A stretch of 64,000 bases of DNA, taken from contig JAFFSR010000374.1 of NCBI GenBank assembly GCA_017163975.1, forward strand, positions 1,784,501 through 1,848,500, in the 5' to 3' direction. Every line of letters starts with the position of its first letter. The stretch's first letter is position 1. The notes below the pieces were generated by a model. The model was given only the letters and a program-made list of their open reading frames with translations. It was not told the DNA's origin and searched no databases. The position numbers and the translations under genes were made by a program. The DNA is from Anastatus disparis (lineage: Eukaryota; Arthropoda; Insecta; Hymenoptera; Eupelmidae). This document shows, one piece after another, positions 1 through 10,536 of this stretch.

Positions 1-11
1 GTTTTAAATAG

Positions 12-287
12 ATGCCAAAATTGGGTCGCAATTTAAAAATTCGCCAGTTAGCAGACCGACTAGGGTTAATTGGTGAGAAGCGAGAGCGCTTCATAGCTCG
101 TTTTAAGGAGGAAAAAGCAAGCTTGGAGAGGCGTATCCTTATACCAAGAGCGCCAGTACCACCGCATAAGGTTAGCATAGTACGGCCCGTACAAAAAGTT
201 CCGTCGCTACCACCATCACCACCTCAGCCTCAACAACAAATAGTAAACACAATACCGGACCATATTAGAAAGAGCAAGGCGAAATAA
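12..287 (+). CDS. Small basic proline-rich ORF, unknown function
   Basis: A 91-residue open frame whose ATG follows an in-frame TAG by one base at 9-11, so the start is well fixed. Residues 1-40 are rich in Lys, Arg and Glu and would form a charged helix. Residues 45-78 are Pro-rich with a short PPSPPQPQQQ run, and the C-terminus is basic. I do not recognise a family. It lies on the same strand as the gypsy-class gag at 1827 and could be an accessory ORF of that element or a remnant of another gene. AT-rich noncoding DNA follows it. Existence as a real gene is uncertain. Confidence 0.35.
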   Translation: MPKLGRNLKIRQLADRLGLIGEKRERFIARFKEEKASLERRILIPRAPVPPHKVSIVRPVQKVPSLPPSPPQPQQQIVNTIPDHIRKSKAK

Positions 288-1131
288 TATTGAGATAATT
301 ACGCTAGATTAAAAAACATATAACTATCTACCTTTTTTTTAATAAAAAAAAAATGTTTTAAAATATATTTTGTAAATTATTTTTAATATTCCTAAACCTC
401 AAACAACTATTACCGATCTTTTGCGATAAAATTCAAAATTTATGAATAATTATTATTGATAAATAATTATTAAGTTAAGAATAAAATAAAATAATTAGTT
501 AATAAGCATAATACTAGCATAATAAAATAATATAAGCCTCATTTTTCAAAAAAAATTTAAAATTAATAAATAATTAATTATAAAATTGAAATTATTTTAT
601 AAGGATAATACAAATGCGCTGCATTAATAAGTTAAGTAATTATAAGGCTTAAGGCTATCTTTTAACTATTCTTTAATATAAATAAATATATAAATTTAAT
701 TATTTTATATAATAAAAACAAAAAATTTAGGTTTAAATTAAAAGCATATAAAAATAATCAATAGTATTAAAAATTAGCGAAATATTTAATACCTAAATTC
801 AGACAATAATTATTCAATTTACCTTACATAAGGGAGTCCAAAAAGCCGTTATAAAAGCATTAAGCTATAAGTATACAAGTACGCTGAGTTCGTATCAAGT
901 ACCTTTTAGAACAACGCCACCTAACGGATGAGCAATTAACTATTACCTGCCTCATTTCAATTCAAAAGAGCGCTAAATTCAAATAATTATTTGACTGGAA
1001 TTTAAATATTTTGAACGAGATTAATTTTTCTTAACCACTTTATTTAAATTGTTAAAACTTGCATACAAGGACAACGTTAAATAACAACTTTACTAATTAA
1101 GGAAGAAAATTTTGTCGAAGAATATTCGTAA
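288..1131. other. AT-rich noncoding stretch
   Basis: No coding sequence, tRNA or long repeat is visible in these 0.84 kb of A/T-dominated DNA. It separates two small ORFs upstream of the gypsy gag. It does not contain the TGTAAAGTCC start of the candidate 3' LTR at 10535, so it is not a recognisable 5' LTR. Confidence 0.6.
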
Positions 1132-1578
1132 ATGCATCCCGCTATAAAAGAGTTTTTCAGATATAGAGCACTTATCAGGGCACAAAGACTGGTCGATAGG
1201 ATTAGTAACGACTGTTTTTGTACAGCTAAAAACAAAAATACAGGTGACGTCTATAACTTTCATTATTTATTCAATAACGATCGTGGAATCAAGCCAACAG
1301 AGAGAATACCTCCATTTTGTACGTGGAAAGATCGTAAATATCCAATTAACAGAAATTTAAAATTTTATTTTCTATATAAGAAAGAAGTAGCTTGGAGCCG
1401 CAAATTACATAGAAGGGAGTTAGAAGGACTAATCGATTGCGATTGGGACCTAGAAAACTTCTTTTCTATAAACAAAATAAGTTTACGGATCGGCAACCCT
1501 AAGAAGCTTATTACTGTCGAATACTGTAGAGCCTCAATGACCATAAAAATAGGCAACATTAGAATTTTCAAGGAATAA
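1132..1578 (+). CDS. Accessory ORF upstream of gag, unknown function
   Basis: A 148-residue intact frame starting at ATG 1132. The protein is basic and aromatic-rich (clusters of Arg, Lys, Tyr and Phe), with Cys at scattered positions and no signal peptide or membrane segment. No motif tells me its function. Its stop TAA (1576-1578) abuts the ATG of the next small ORF (1579), the tight packing expected within one transcription unit. An intact 148-codon frame in such AT-rich DNA is unlikely by chance. I infer an element-encoded accessory protein of the gypsy-class element that follows, though a captured gene fragment is possible. Confidence 0.45.
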   Translation: MHPAIKEFFRYRALIRAQRLVDRISNDCFCTAKNKNTGDVYNFHYLFNNDRGIKPTERIPPFCTWKDRKYPINRNLKFYFLYKKEVAWSRKLHRRELEGLIDCDWDLENFFSINKISLRIGNPKKLITVEYCRASMTIKIGNIRIFKE

Positions 1579-1752
1579 ATGAGTTCTGATAAACCGCTGG
1601 GCCCCATCACAAGAAATCAATCGAAAAATAACGAAGAATTGCAGCAAATTGTAGAAAATTTTAACCCTTTTGCATCGAGAGATAAAATACCTCAAGAGAG
1701 AAGCGAAGATAATTTATTAACTGAGAACGAAGGTTCAACAAATAGTACATAA
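1579..1752 (+). CDS. 57-residue ORF between the accessory ORF and gag
   Basis: The ATG at 1579 directly follows the stop of the 148-residue ORF. The frame runs 57 codons to TAA at 1750-1752. The product is hydrophilic and rich in Ser, Asn and Glu. It may be the original N-terminus of Gag, now out of frame with the Gag core that begins at 1827, because about 75 nt with stops separates the two. No function can be assigned. Confidence 0.35.
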   Translation: MSSDKPLGPITRNQSKNNEELQQIVENFNPFASRDKIPQERSEDNLLTENEGSTNST

Positions 1753-1826
1753 TCTGACAACACACTTGAAGATAATAGTGTGTTAACAGTACTATTGTAG
1801 AAAGCTCAAGCTCGAAAACTGTTTCG

Positions 1827-3146
1827 ATGATAGAAAATACGAATCAAGGAAACACTATTCCGACGAATAATAATAATAATAATCTACAATCCATACAACC
1901 TTCTAATCAAGCCGTTATCATGGCTGCACAAACTATATCCTTGAAAGATGCCTTAAAGCTTGTCCCTGAATACGATGGGAAGAATATACCTTTAAGCGTG
2001 TTTTTTGAAGGTTGCGATGAAGCAAAAGAAATGGTAGGTGAAGAAAGCGAAGCTAACCTCGCCAGATTTTTAAGGTCAAAATTAACTGGGGAAGCAAGAA
2101 GTGCTATACGTGGGCAACAATTCGAGACGATAGAGACATTTAAAGATTACCTGAAATCTATATATGCACCAGCAAAGACTGTGCATCAGTTGCAAGGTGA
2201 ACTTGGTTCAGAATTTCAGGAAGATGATGAGCCTGTCATTACCTTTGCAAATAGAATAAAAGAACTAGGTAGGCGTATCTTAGAAGCCAATAAAATAGTA
2301 GCAGGAACAAATACACCAGCTTTTGAAACAAGTATGAAAAATTCTATGATAGAATGTTTTAAACAAGGATTGAAACCCGAAATCGAACGTCGCTTAACAG
2401 ACGCAGCCGATATGGTCAATATAGTAAAAAATGCTATCAAGGTCGAAAGAATTTTAGAGGCCCAATAAGCCTTAAGAAATCCTAGTAAAGGTCATGGAAA
2501 TCAAGGCATAATTAAAAAGCATACATTTATTTGTCAGATTTGTAAGTCGACAAATCATGAAACAAGTAAGTGTAGTATAGAACTAAGACCAACGATCAAT
2601 TGTCAAATTTGTAAAAATTCTGGACATACTGCTGTAAAATGTCCTTTAAGACAGCAGCGAAATGACATACAAAAATGTCAAATATGTAATAATTTAGGTC
2701 ACACCGCAAACAATTGCAGGATATCTCATCCTAATAAAAAATGTCAATTGTGTGACAAGATAGGTCATGAAGCAAGAGACTGTAAGACGAGAGGCACGGT
2801 CTCGCAGAGCTGTCAACTATGCAATAGATATGGCCATACATCCAAAAATTGCAACACTAACTCAAATACTAGTTTAACTTGTCAGCTGTGTAATATGTCT
2901 GGCCATTCAGCAAAAACATGTAAGCAACAATCCGATTCCAAAATTAAAAAGTTCTGCAATTATTGCAAAAATGAAGGACATACGATTAAAGAATGTCATA
3001 AGTGGCAGTATAGAGAACAGCAAACGGGAAACGCAACCGGTATCTCGAAAGTGAGCGCCAAGGAGATACCGCAGAATCATATGCGCTCAACAAATGTAAT
3101 AACGAACTGTATCGAGGAACCTTTAAAGTTTCTACAATTACAGTGA
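1827..3146 (+). pseudogene. gag: Gypsy-class Gag with seven CCHC zinc knuckles
   Basis: Structural polyprotein of a Ty3/gypsy-class retroelement. One frame spans about 439 codons, broken by a single TAA at 2466-2468 between the capsid region and the nucleocapsid region. Residues 35-213 form a helical capsid-like domain. The nucleocapsid part (2533-2996) holds seven CX2CX4HX4C knuckles, beginning CQICKSTNH and ending CNYCKNEGH. Many retroelement Gags have one or two. The stop TGA (3144-3146) overlaps pol, which is in the -1 frame. Whether the internal stop is decay or a sequencing difference cannot be told here. Confidence 0.85.
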
Positions 3147-5660
3147 AAATTCCTTGTCGGCTCATTCCATTCCTCGCGTTTAGATGCGAGCACAGCATAG
3201 CAAATTTAATGCTAGATTCTGGATCGCAGGAAAATATACTAAAACTTGGTTTAATACCTGAAAATCATACAATAAATTATAGTAATGTAGTATGTTTAAA
3301 GGGTATTAATAATGAACTTGAATACACTATAGGTACTATAGATATTAAAATAGCTGGATCTATAGCAACCTTTCATGTTGTAAGAAACAACATCGCCATT
3401 CCGTATTGTGGAATTTTAGGCGCTAATTTTTTTAAACAAACCAAATCAATTATTGATTATGGAACAGAAACGATAGCGTTTAACGGCAAAATTATGAAAT
3501 TTAGCCAAGATAGAAGGAATAATCACGAATGGGAAATCTCTCGTATTGTTAATATAAATTTAGAACAAAATGAGAGCTTACCATTCATTGAGGTTAAAAA
3601 TTATCGTGAAAATGACAATGGAATAATTTTAGTAGACGCTGGATCAGAAGGAAGTGTCATTAAAAAGAAATTCATTCCAGAAAATTATAAAATAGACCAT
3701 TCTGATATTGCTTATTTACAAGGAATAAACGGTAAAACTACTCCAACCTTAGGAGTAGCTTGTATCAAGGTTAATGGACACCTGACTGATTTTCAAGTTG
3801 TACCCGATAAGGTAGAGCTTCCTTGTGATGGCATACTAGGTTCGGATTATTTTGATCAAACAGGTGCAATAATAAACTTTGAGACAAACACTCTTGAAGT
3901 TTTTGGCACATCGATACCTATGTTATATAGGGACGAGCTGAATGAGAAACGAACTTTCAAAAATAAAATAAACCTTGATATAGAAAATCTAGAAGAAGAA
4001 CTAGACATACAAAAAGTTGATTTATCGAGTGGTCCTGAGATAGAAAATGACTATAATTTTATGATTAATAATATCAATATAGACGATAAAGAACTATCAA
4101 GTATTGGAGAAGCATTTAGTTTCGCTGATTCCGAACAAGATGTTTTTGAAGAACTAGGAATAAAAACAATCAAACATTTTAATGTTTACCTAGTAAATGA
4201 CAAAATAGAAAAGGTTACTTTAAATAAAGAGAAATCTCGGGCAGAGCGAATACTAGAAATTATTCGCCTGGACCATTTAAGTAAAGAAGAGAGTGAACAA
4301 GCTAAAAACTTGATAGAAAAACACTCTGACAGATTTCACTTAGAAAGTGACGAATTAACAGTTACAAACGTAACTAAGCATAAAATAAGAACGACTGATG
4401 ATGTACCAGTCAATAATAAACAGTATAGACTTCCTCATATGTTTAAAGAGGAAGTCGAAAGACAAATCCAAGACTTATTGGACAAAGGTATTATCAGACC
4501 TTCAAGATCTGCATACAACACGAGTTTATGGGTTGTACCTAAAAAGGCTGGTCCTAATGGTAAACCGAGATGGAGAGTCGTACTAGATTTTCGACCTCTT
4601 AATGAGAAAACCATACCAATGATACACCCACTACCGAATATAACTGATATATTCGATCAAGTAGGGTCAGCAGCATACTTTACAGTACTTGACTGCGTTT
4701 CTGGTTTTCACCAAGTCCTTTTACATGAAGAAAGTGCAGAAAAAACTGCTTTCTCTACGCCATGTGGACACTACGAGTTCATTAGTATGCCGTTTGGCCT
4801 CACAAAATGCAGCTACTGAATATCAGCTAGCTATGCACACTACGTTCGATGGAATGATTGGAAAGGGCGTATTTGTGTATATGGACGATATTGTAATATA
4901 TGCACGTTCATTAGAAGAACACGAAAAGGTCTTCGATCAAGTGATGGATCGATTACGGAAAGGAAATTGGAAATTAGAACCAACAAAGTGCGAATTATTG
5001 CGACAAGAGGTCGTATATCTGGGGAATATAGTGAGTAAAAGCGGCCTCAAGCCAGACCCAAAAAAAATTGAAGCTGTTAAAGAATTTCCACGACCTAAGA
5101 CAGTTAAAAACGTTAGACAGTTCTTAGGATTAGCCGGTTATTATCGGAGATTTATTAAGGATTTTGCTAAAATATCAAAACCTCTAACCAAACTGTTAGA
5201 AAACGATCAAAACTTTGATTAGAACGAAGATGCTGAAAATGCATTTAATCTGCTTAAAAAGACATTGTGTACAGCACCTCTTCTACAATTTCCAGACATG
5301 ACACAACCTTTTGTGATTACTACTGACGCATCAGGATATGTAGTAGGTGGTATATTATCACAAGGAAAAATTGGTAGTGACAAACCAATAGCATATACAT
5401 CACGTGTGCTCCGAGGGCCTGAGTTACGTTATGATACGTATGAAAAAGAAGCTCTCGCAATGATACATGCTGTAAAAACGTTCAGACCTTCCATTTTTGG
5501 TCGATCTTTTACAATTGTTACTGATCATCAACCATTAATTTGGTTCAAATCTGCCGATTTAAACACTAGAGTTCAAAAATGGCGATTCAAACTCTCTGAA
5601 TATGACTATCAAGTTGTATATAAACCAGGGAAAATAAATCTAAATGCCGATGCACTCTCA
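3143..5660 (+). pseudogene. pol: Gypsy-class Pol: tandem proteases, RT and RNase H
   Basis: The pol frame overlaps the end of gag in the -1 register, consistent with frameshift expression. Two retropepsin-like modules come first: LDSGS near residue 25 and VDAGS near residue 165, each followed by a GILG-type motif. The reverse transcriptase follows with WRVVLDFRPLN and, after a frameshift near 4805, the YMDD active site at 4878-4889. One TAG (5220-5222) breaks the connection domain. RNase H has TTDASGYVVGG near 5316 and ends near NADALSRNP (about 5669). Apart from one frameshift and this stop the protein is well preserved, which suggests fairly recent activity. Confidence 0.9.
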
Positions 5661-6530
5661 AGAAATCCCATAGTAACAGAAAATGTCAACGTTATTACAC
5701 GAAGACAAAAACAATTACAGGAAGTCAATGAGCAAATTAAAAATATAAATGATCAGCAAACAAAAGAAAATACAAATATTGTCAATGAACCTGTAGTTGA
5801 AAAGGAAACTAATAACGACGCATCAATTGATATTAATGAAGAAAAGGAAATATCAGAAACAAGTACAAAGAAAAACCGATTAGCAAAGAAGAAAAACATG
5901 AATTATGCTGAAAGTAGCGATAACAGTGATTGCGAAGCATCAATCAAACCTCAACCTATTATAAAATGACCTAGAGGTAGACCTCGGATAAAAAATCTTA
6001 TCAATACTGAGCACGATACTGATTCAGACACGGGCTCTGTCAACGAATTTTCAGAGATATCCAACAACGAAAATCACGATATTAACATACCTAGTGAAGG
6101 AAATTCTAAATCTGAACAAGAATCAGAAATATGTAAAACAAATGACGAGGTCACAGACTCTAACACGGATTTTAATATAATTAAAGAAAATATTGTAAAA
6201 ACTAGAGAATCAATATCGCACCGGAACACAATGGTTGTATATTTTACTTCAACCAACGGTACACCGTGCGATGATGGCGCGAAAGAACTAATAAAAAACA
6301 ATAAAATACCAGAAAAGCAAGAATTAGAATATTGTAGCGTCAATGAGCTTAAAAGAGCAAGTAACAAGAATTTATATGGTTTATGCATTAGAGGTGAGGA
6401 GCCCGAATCACAAGCCATTATAAAGACAAATGTCTGCACGACTTTGAATAAATAAAAAACAATATTATCAGAAAAAGGCATTAAAGAAATAAGTATTGCA
6501 AAAAGCACAGCCATAGAAAACATAGAATGG
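5661..6530 (+). pseudogene. Acidic linker with AT-hook-like motif between RNase H and integrase
   Basis: The pol frame continues for about 290 codons between RNase H and integrase, with stops at 5967-5969 and 6453-6455. The first part is highly charged (Glu, Asn, Lys and Ser repeats). A PRGRPR motif just after the first stop resembles an AT-hook. A later segment (6231-6452) has a folded-looking sequence with several Cys. Gypsy integrases usually follow RNase H more closely. The role is unknown; a chromatin or nucleic-acid tether is a guess. Confidence 0.55.
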
Positions 6531-7706
6531 TTGACCATTCTAGAATTAATGAAATTCGTATTTATAGATGCAGAGACTAAAATAATTATTTGTTATGGAA
6601 CACTGATATACGTTCCTCTAAATAAAAGAGACGATATTTTTTATGAACTTCATAAATCACCCATAGGAGGTCATAGAGGTGTATCAAAAACTTATAATCG
6701 AATTCGTCAAAAATATTTTTGGGAAAACTTAAAAGAAGATATTCAGAGACGAATACAACAATGCCTTGAATGTCAATTAAAAAAATTGGTTAGGCTTAAA
6801 ACTAAGCAGCCAATGATGATTACTGATACACCTGGTACAGTATTTGATAAGATAGCATTGGATATTGTTGGGCCTTTACCTAAAACTAAGGATAATAACG
6901 AATATATCTTGACGATGCAAGATCAGTTATCAAAATATTGTCTTGCTGTGCCTTTACAGAATCCGTTAGCAACAACTATAGCAGACGCATTTGTAAAGAA
7001 ATTTGTATGCATGTTTGGTGCACCCCGAGTCATCTTAACAGATCAAGGAAGTAATTTCCTTAGTACTCTTATGAAAAGAGTTGCAAAAAGGTTTAAAATT
7101 AAAAAGTTTAAAACAACAGCTTTTCACCCACAATCAAATGGATCCTTAGAAAGGTCGCACCATGCTCTTGGTGAATTTCTCAAGCAGTATGCAGATAAAG
7201 ACAATGAATGGGATCAGTGGGTAGATATAGCTATGTTAAACTACAATACGTGCATCCAAGAAAGCACAAAACATACACCATACGAGGTCATTTTTGGGAA
7301 ATTAGCTAGATTACCTTCTAGTGAGCCTCTCCAAGACAATGATCTTCTACCAACATATCAAGGATACATCAAGGATCTAGTAGTTAGACTTAACGGCATT
7401 AGGAATTTAGTTTATAACAATATAGTAGATTCAAAGAATAGAAATAAGAAATATTACGATATAAATATTAATCCTAGGAATTTTAAGATAGGTGACTATG
7501 TATTTTTATTAAAAGGCCCTAAGCCTAATAAATTCGACCACTATACAGGCCCGCATAAAATTTTAGAAATTATTAATAAGAATAATATTAGGATACAATT
7601 AAATAAAGGCTCAAAGTTAGTAAACGCGAATAGATTACGAATTTCTTATATTAATAATGAAATTAAGATTAAGAAAAAGAAAAAGAGAATTTCGAGCAGT
7701 AATTAA
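6531..7706 (+). CDS. Gypsy-class integrase
   Basis: DNA strand-transfer enzyme that inserts the reverse-transcribed element. The frame of 391 codons is intact and in register with the RT/RNase H frame upstream, so 6531 marks an internal Met rather than a true start. Residues 40-85 carry the HHCC zinc-binding motif (HKSPIGGHRG, then CLECQ). The catalytic core shows D in LDIVGP, D in LTDQGSNF and E in NGSLERSH. The C-terminal part contains a GDYVFLLKGP module of the kind found after the core in insect gypsy integrases, and ends in a Lys-rich tail. No chromodomain is evident. Confidence 0.9.
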   Translation: MTILELMKFVFIDAETKIIICYGTLIYVPLNKRDDIFYELHKSPIGGHRGVSKTYNRIRQKYFWENLKEDIQRRIQQCLECQLKKLVRLKTKQPMMITDTPGTVFDKIALDIVGPLPKTKDNNEYILTMQDQLSKYCLAVPLQNPLATTIADAFVKKFVCMFGAPRVILTDQGSNFLSTLMKRVAKRFKIKKFKTTAFHPQSNGSLERSHHALGEFLKQYADKDNEWDQWVDIAMLNYNTCIQESTKHTPYEVIFGKLARLPSSEPLQDNDLLPTYQGYIKDLVVRLNGIRNLVYNNIVDSKNRNKKYYDININPRNFKIGDYVFLLKGPKPNKFDHYTGPHKILEIINKNNIRIQLNKGSKLVNANRLRISYINNEIKIKKKKKRISSSN

Positions 7707-7717
7707 TAGATTAAATT

Positions 7718-7732
7718 TGCTTCTTTTTCAGA
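7718..7732 (+). promoter_or_regulatory. Candidate 3' splice site at the env start
   Basis: A pyrimidine-rich tract ending in TTTTTCAG sits directly against the ATG at 7732. Env of errantivirus-type gypsy elements is made from a spliced subgenomic mRNA, and an acceptor just before the env ATG fits that arrangement. The matching donor was not located. Confidence 0.55.
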
Positions 7733-10258
7733 TGATTATTTTTGTGTTAGCATTTGTTCTTTAACCCACATGGGGAATAATAGGCTACGACTGCGGCGCT
7801 AGAACACTGAACATTACAACCTTATCATTATTGGAAGTAGGATCCTGCGATATACCGAAGAATAACTTAAACCTATATAAACCGTATATACAATTGCTAC
7901 AAGTAGATCAATTTACCGACACAACTGCGATCCAATGTAAAATTGAATACCGTAGAACTGTATACCATTGTGGTATGCACTCACATGTATCCATTGTAGA
8001 TCAGGGACAAAACGAATATATTACAGAAATTAGTAGAAGGGCCTGTTCGCAATTATATAACACAGGAACCCTTAGACTAGGACAGAGACACGAGTTTTAC
8101 GGCATTAAAATAAATCAAACAACGACTAACCAGGAGAGGCTATGAGCTTCGGGTCACAGATCTTGATGAAACTTTGAGATATGTTTTTAGGTACCAAAAT
8201 ATGAGTAAAGCCAGAGCAGTACGGTCTAACGCCTCGAAAAACTGAAATTATAGACGTTTCCAGTCTTATTTAAAGAAAAATGTAAAAAAAAGCTCCTAAT
8301 TAAAGTGTGAATAATCCAGTCTAGAAATGTCTTTCATAAATCAACAGGGACTAAAATAAAAGTACAGAAAGCAAGCTTTAATTTGCCGTTTTCATAATTG
8401 AAAAATAATAATTAGAACCAGAGATATGTTCGTTCAAAGTTAAGAAGCAAGAAAGTACCAAAAATCATCTAAATTTTAAAAGACAGTGATTTTGTGATTT
8501 TTGGTACTTTCTTGCTTCTTAACTTTGAACAAACATATCTCTGGTTCTAATTATTATTTTTCAATTTTGAAAACGGCAAATTAAAGCTTGCTTTCTGCAC
8601 TTTTATTTTAGTCCCTGTTGATTTACTAAAGACATTTCTAGACTGGATTATTCACACTTCAATTAAGAGCTTTTTTTTACATTTTTCTTCAAATAAGACT
8701 GGAAACGTCTATAATTTCAGTTTTTCGAAGCGTTAGACCGTACTACTCTGGCTTTACTCATATTTTGGTACTTAAAAATATATCCCGAAGTTTCATCAAG
8801 ATCTGTGACCCGAAGCTCATGGCCTCCCCTGGTAAGCCAATAACATTTGCCGGTCATTTAACAAGTGACAGAGCTTGCAATGGCGAAGCATATTCAGATC
8901 CCTATGGATCCTGGGACAGTGTAGTTGTCCAAGGAACTGTAAGAATTACTGTAAGAGAAGTTACAGTTAAAGTGAACTTAGAAGATAATAGAATTCATCT
9001 ACCCTCAGGGACTAGCTGCAGACTATCCGACGGAGAATGCGTTGATTCTAAAGGGAGATAAACCTTTTGGAACCCTCTCCCAACAGATCAAAGTAAATTT
9101 TCAAGCTACAGTATCTTATTCGAAGGATTCGTTGATAAAGTAGTAGATTCCAATAAAAAGGAACATACGGTATACTCCATCTCTTCGAGTGACGTCACTT
9201 TTGCGCTAGCAGCAAAATCTAAAGATTCGGTTTGCGGATATAGTGTCGTGATAACGGAACATCCTAAGTTGGTTATTTTTTAAACTACTCGTAATGGAGA
9301 ATCCTTCGCTAATCGCAAAGGAAAAACGGTAGATAACCTAGACATATTCACGTACGTCAATTCGAAATTTGTATTTGTAGAAAGGCACATTGGAACTCAG
9401 GTTAGGCAGTTGTATTGTGACGTGATGATGCAACAGTGTCGTATAGAAAGAGAGACGATAATGAATGCTCTCGCGATAGCAACATAAGCGCGGTATCAAT
9501 TCGCGTATAATTTAATGAGAGGACCAGGGTACATGGCCATGACAGCAGGAGAAGTAGTTCATGTCATTAAGTGTATACCTGTTGAAGTAAAGGTAGAGCA
9601 TAGCGAGAATTGTTACGCCGAATTACAAGTGAGTCATAAAAACGAAACACGGTTCTTAACACTTAAGACTCACATACTTAAATCTAAGGGTACGCAAGTA
9701 ACTTGCAATAGCTTGTTTATTATCTGCATATTACGCTGATAGCTGCATATTATCTCTTAGATGAAAATTGGTACAAAATCTTACCAAAACCTACTGATGC
9801 AAAGTCACCACACATTATTCAACCATTAACAAAGCCAACATGGAAATATATCGAACCTGCGTCATTAGCGACCAGTGGTATTTATACCGAAAAAGATTTA
9901 AACGAACTTAACGATCATATAATGTTCCCAATAGAAAAGGCAGCTTTGCTAAATGAAGTTGCTAGGGAAATTCATGGGCATCCAGCAACGGACCATGAAG
10001 AAACCATCGGTAAACTCCTTAATGAAGGTGTTATGGAACGAATAATCCACCTGGTCGAAAATGTGGAAAAAATTCACAGATTTTGGTATTGCTAATGCAG
10101 GAATCATAGCAATACTTATCATCATACAAATAATCAAATCAATAGTTCAAATAATAGTGAATGGTTTTGCGTTACACCGGAGCCTTATGGACATCCATTG
10201 CACAATTACTCATATACATCAGCAATCCGGTACCAACTCAAAATTCAGGCTCTTATAG
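7732..10258 (+). pseudogene. env: Envelope-like glycoprotein, chuvirus-glycoprotein-like, broken
   Basis: Membrane-fusion-type glycoprotein downstream of integrase. From ATG 7732 there is a short hydrophobic signal-peptide-like stretch, then a TAA at 7762-7764, then an ectodomain beginning GYDCG near 7783. The ectodomain is rich in Cys and possible N-glycosylation sites (NIT, NQT, NET). A hydrophobic segment (GIIAILIIIQIIKSIVQIIV, about 10097-10156) near the end looks like the membrane anchor. The overall pattern resembles glycoproteins of chuviruses and the env genes that arthropod retroelements have acquired from them; this is recognition from memory, not a search. It is inactivated by a palindromic insertion (8130-8832), stops at 9059, 9281 and 9485, and register changes near 9735 and 10060. 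Confidence 0.7.
8130..8832. mobile_element. Palindromic foldback element inside env (TAA duplication)
   Basis: The two arms, about 8130-8475 and 8487-8832, are near-perfect reverse complements, so the whole 703 bp folds on itself. The ends read CCAGG...CCTGG and are flanked by TAA on both sides (8127-8129 and 8833-8835), the TWA type of duplication used by PIF/Harbinger transposons. The insertion splits the envelope-like gene. The arms contain AATTAGAACCAGAGATATG, also found in the palindrome at 58538-60607. There is no coding capacity. Confidence 0.9.
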
Positions 10259-10527
10259 AAGGTCACCTGATCCCGAATAGAACGTAGAACTAATGCCAAG
10301 GAATTCAACATCCAGTAATAATGATAACGAACAGCCATCAGCATCAGTTCGAAAACAGAAACCTCAAGGACCAGATTTTTTCACCCTACCCGCATAAATT
10401 GTACGTGAATTGACTCAACTTGTGTTGCACCTATACGAATAACCATCATCATCAGAAAGGATAGTTATACAACCGAGCATTCGATTGCTAGCTATTCCTT
10501 TTCAAATTACCTAGCAACCGTCTAACC

Positions 10528-10536
10528 GTGGGGGTG
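10528..10536 (+). promoter_or_regulatory. Candidate polypurine tract and 3' LTR start of the gypsy element
   Basis: A G-rich run (GTGGGGG) immediately precedes TGTAAAGTCC at 10535. This is the position and form expected for a polypurine tract priming plus-strand synthesis at a 3' LTR that begins with TG. The other LTR is not in the window, so the boundary is unconfirmed. Confidence 0.4.

Noticed and set aside
7732..10258. Domesticated host glycoprotein gene
   Set aside because: Stops, frameshifts and an insertion break it, and it lies directly behind an integrase gene, so it belongs to the retroelement.
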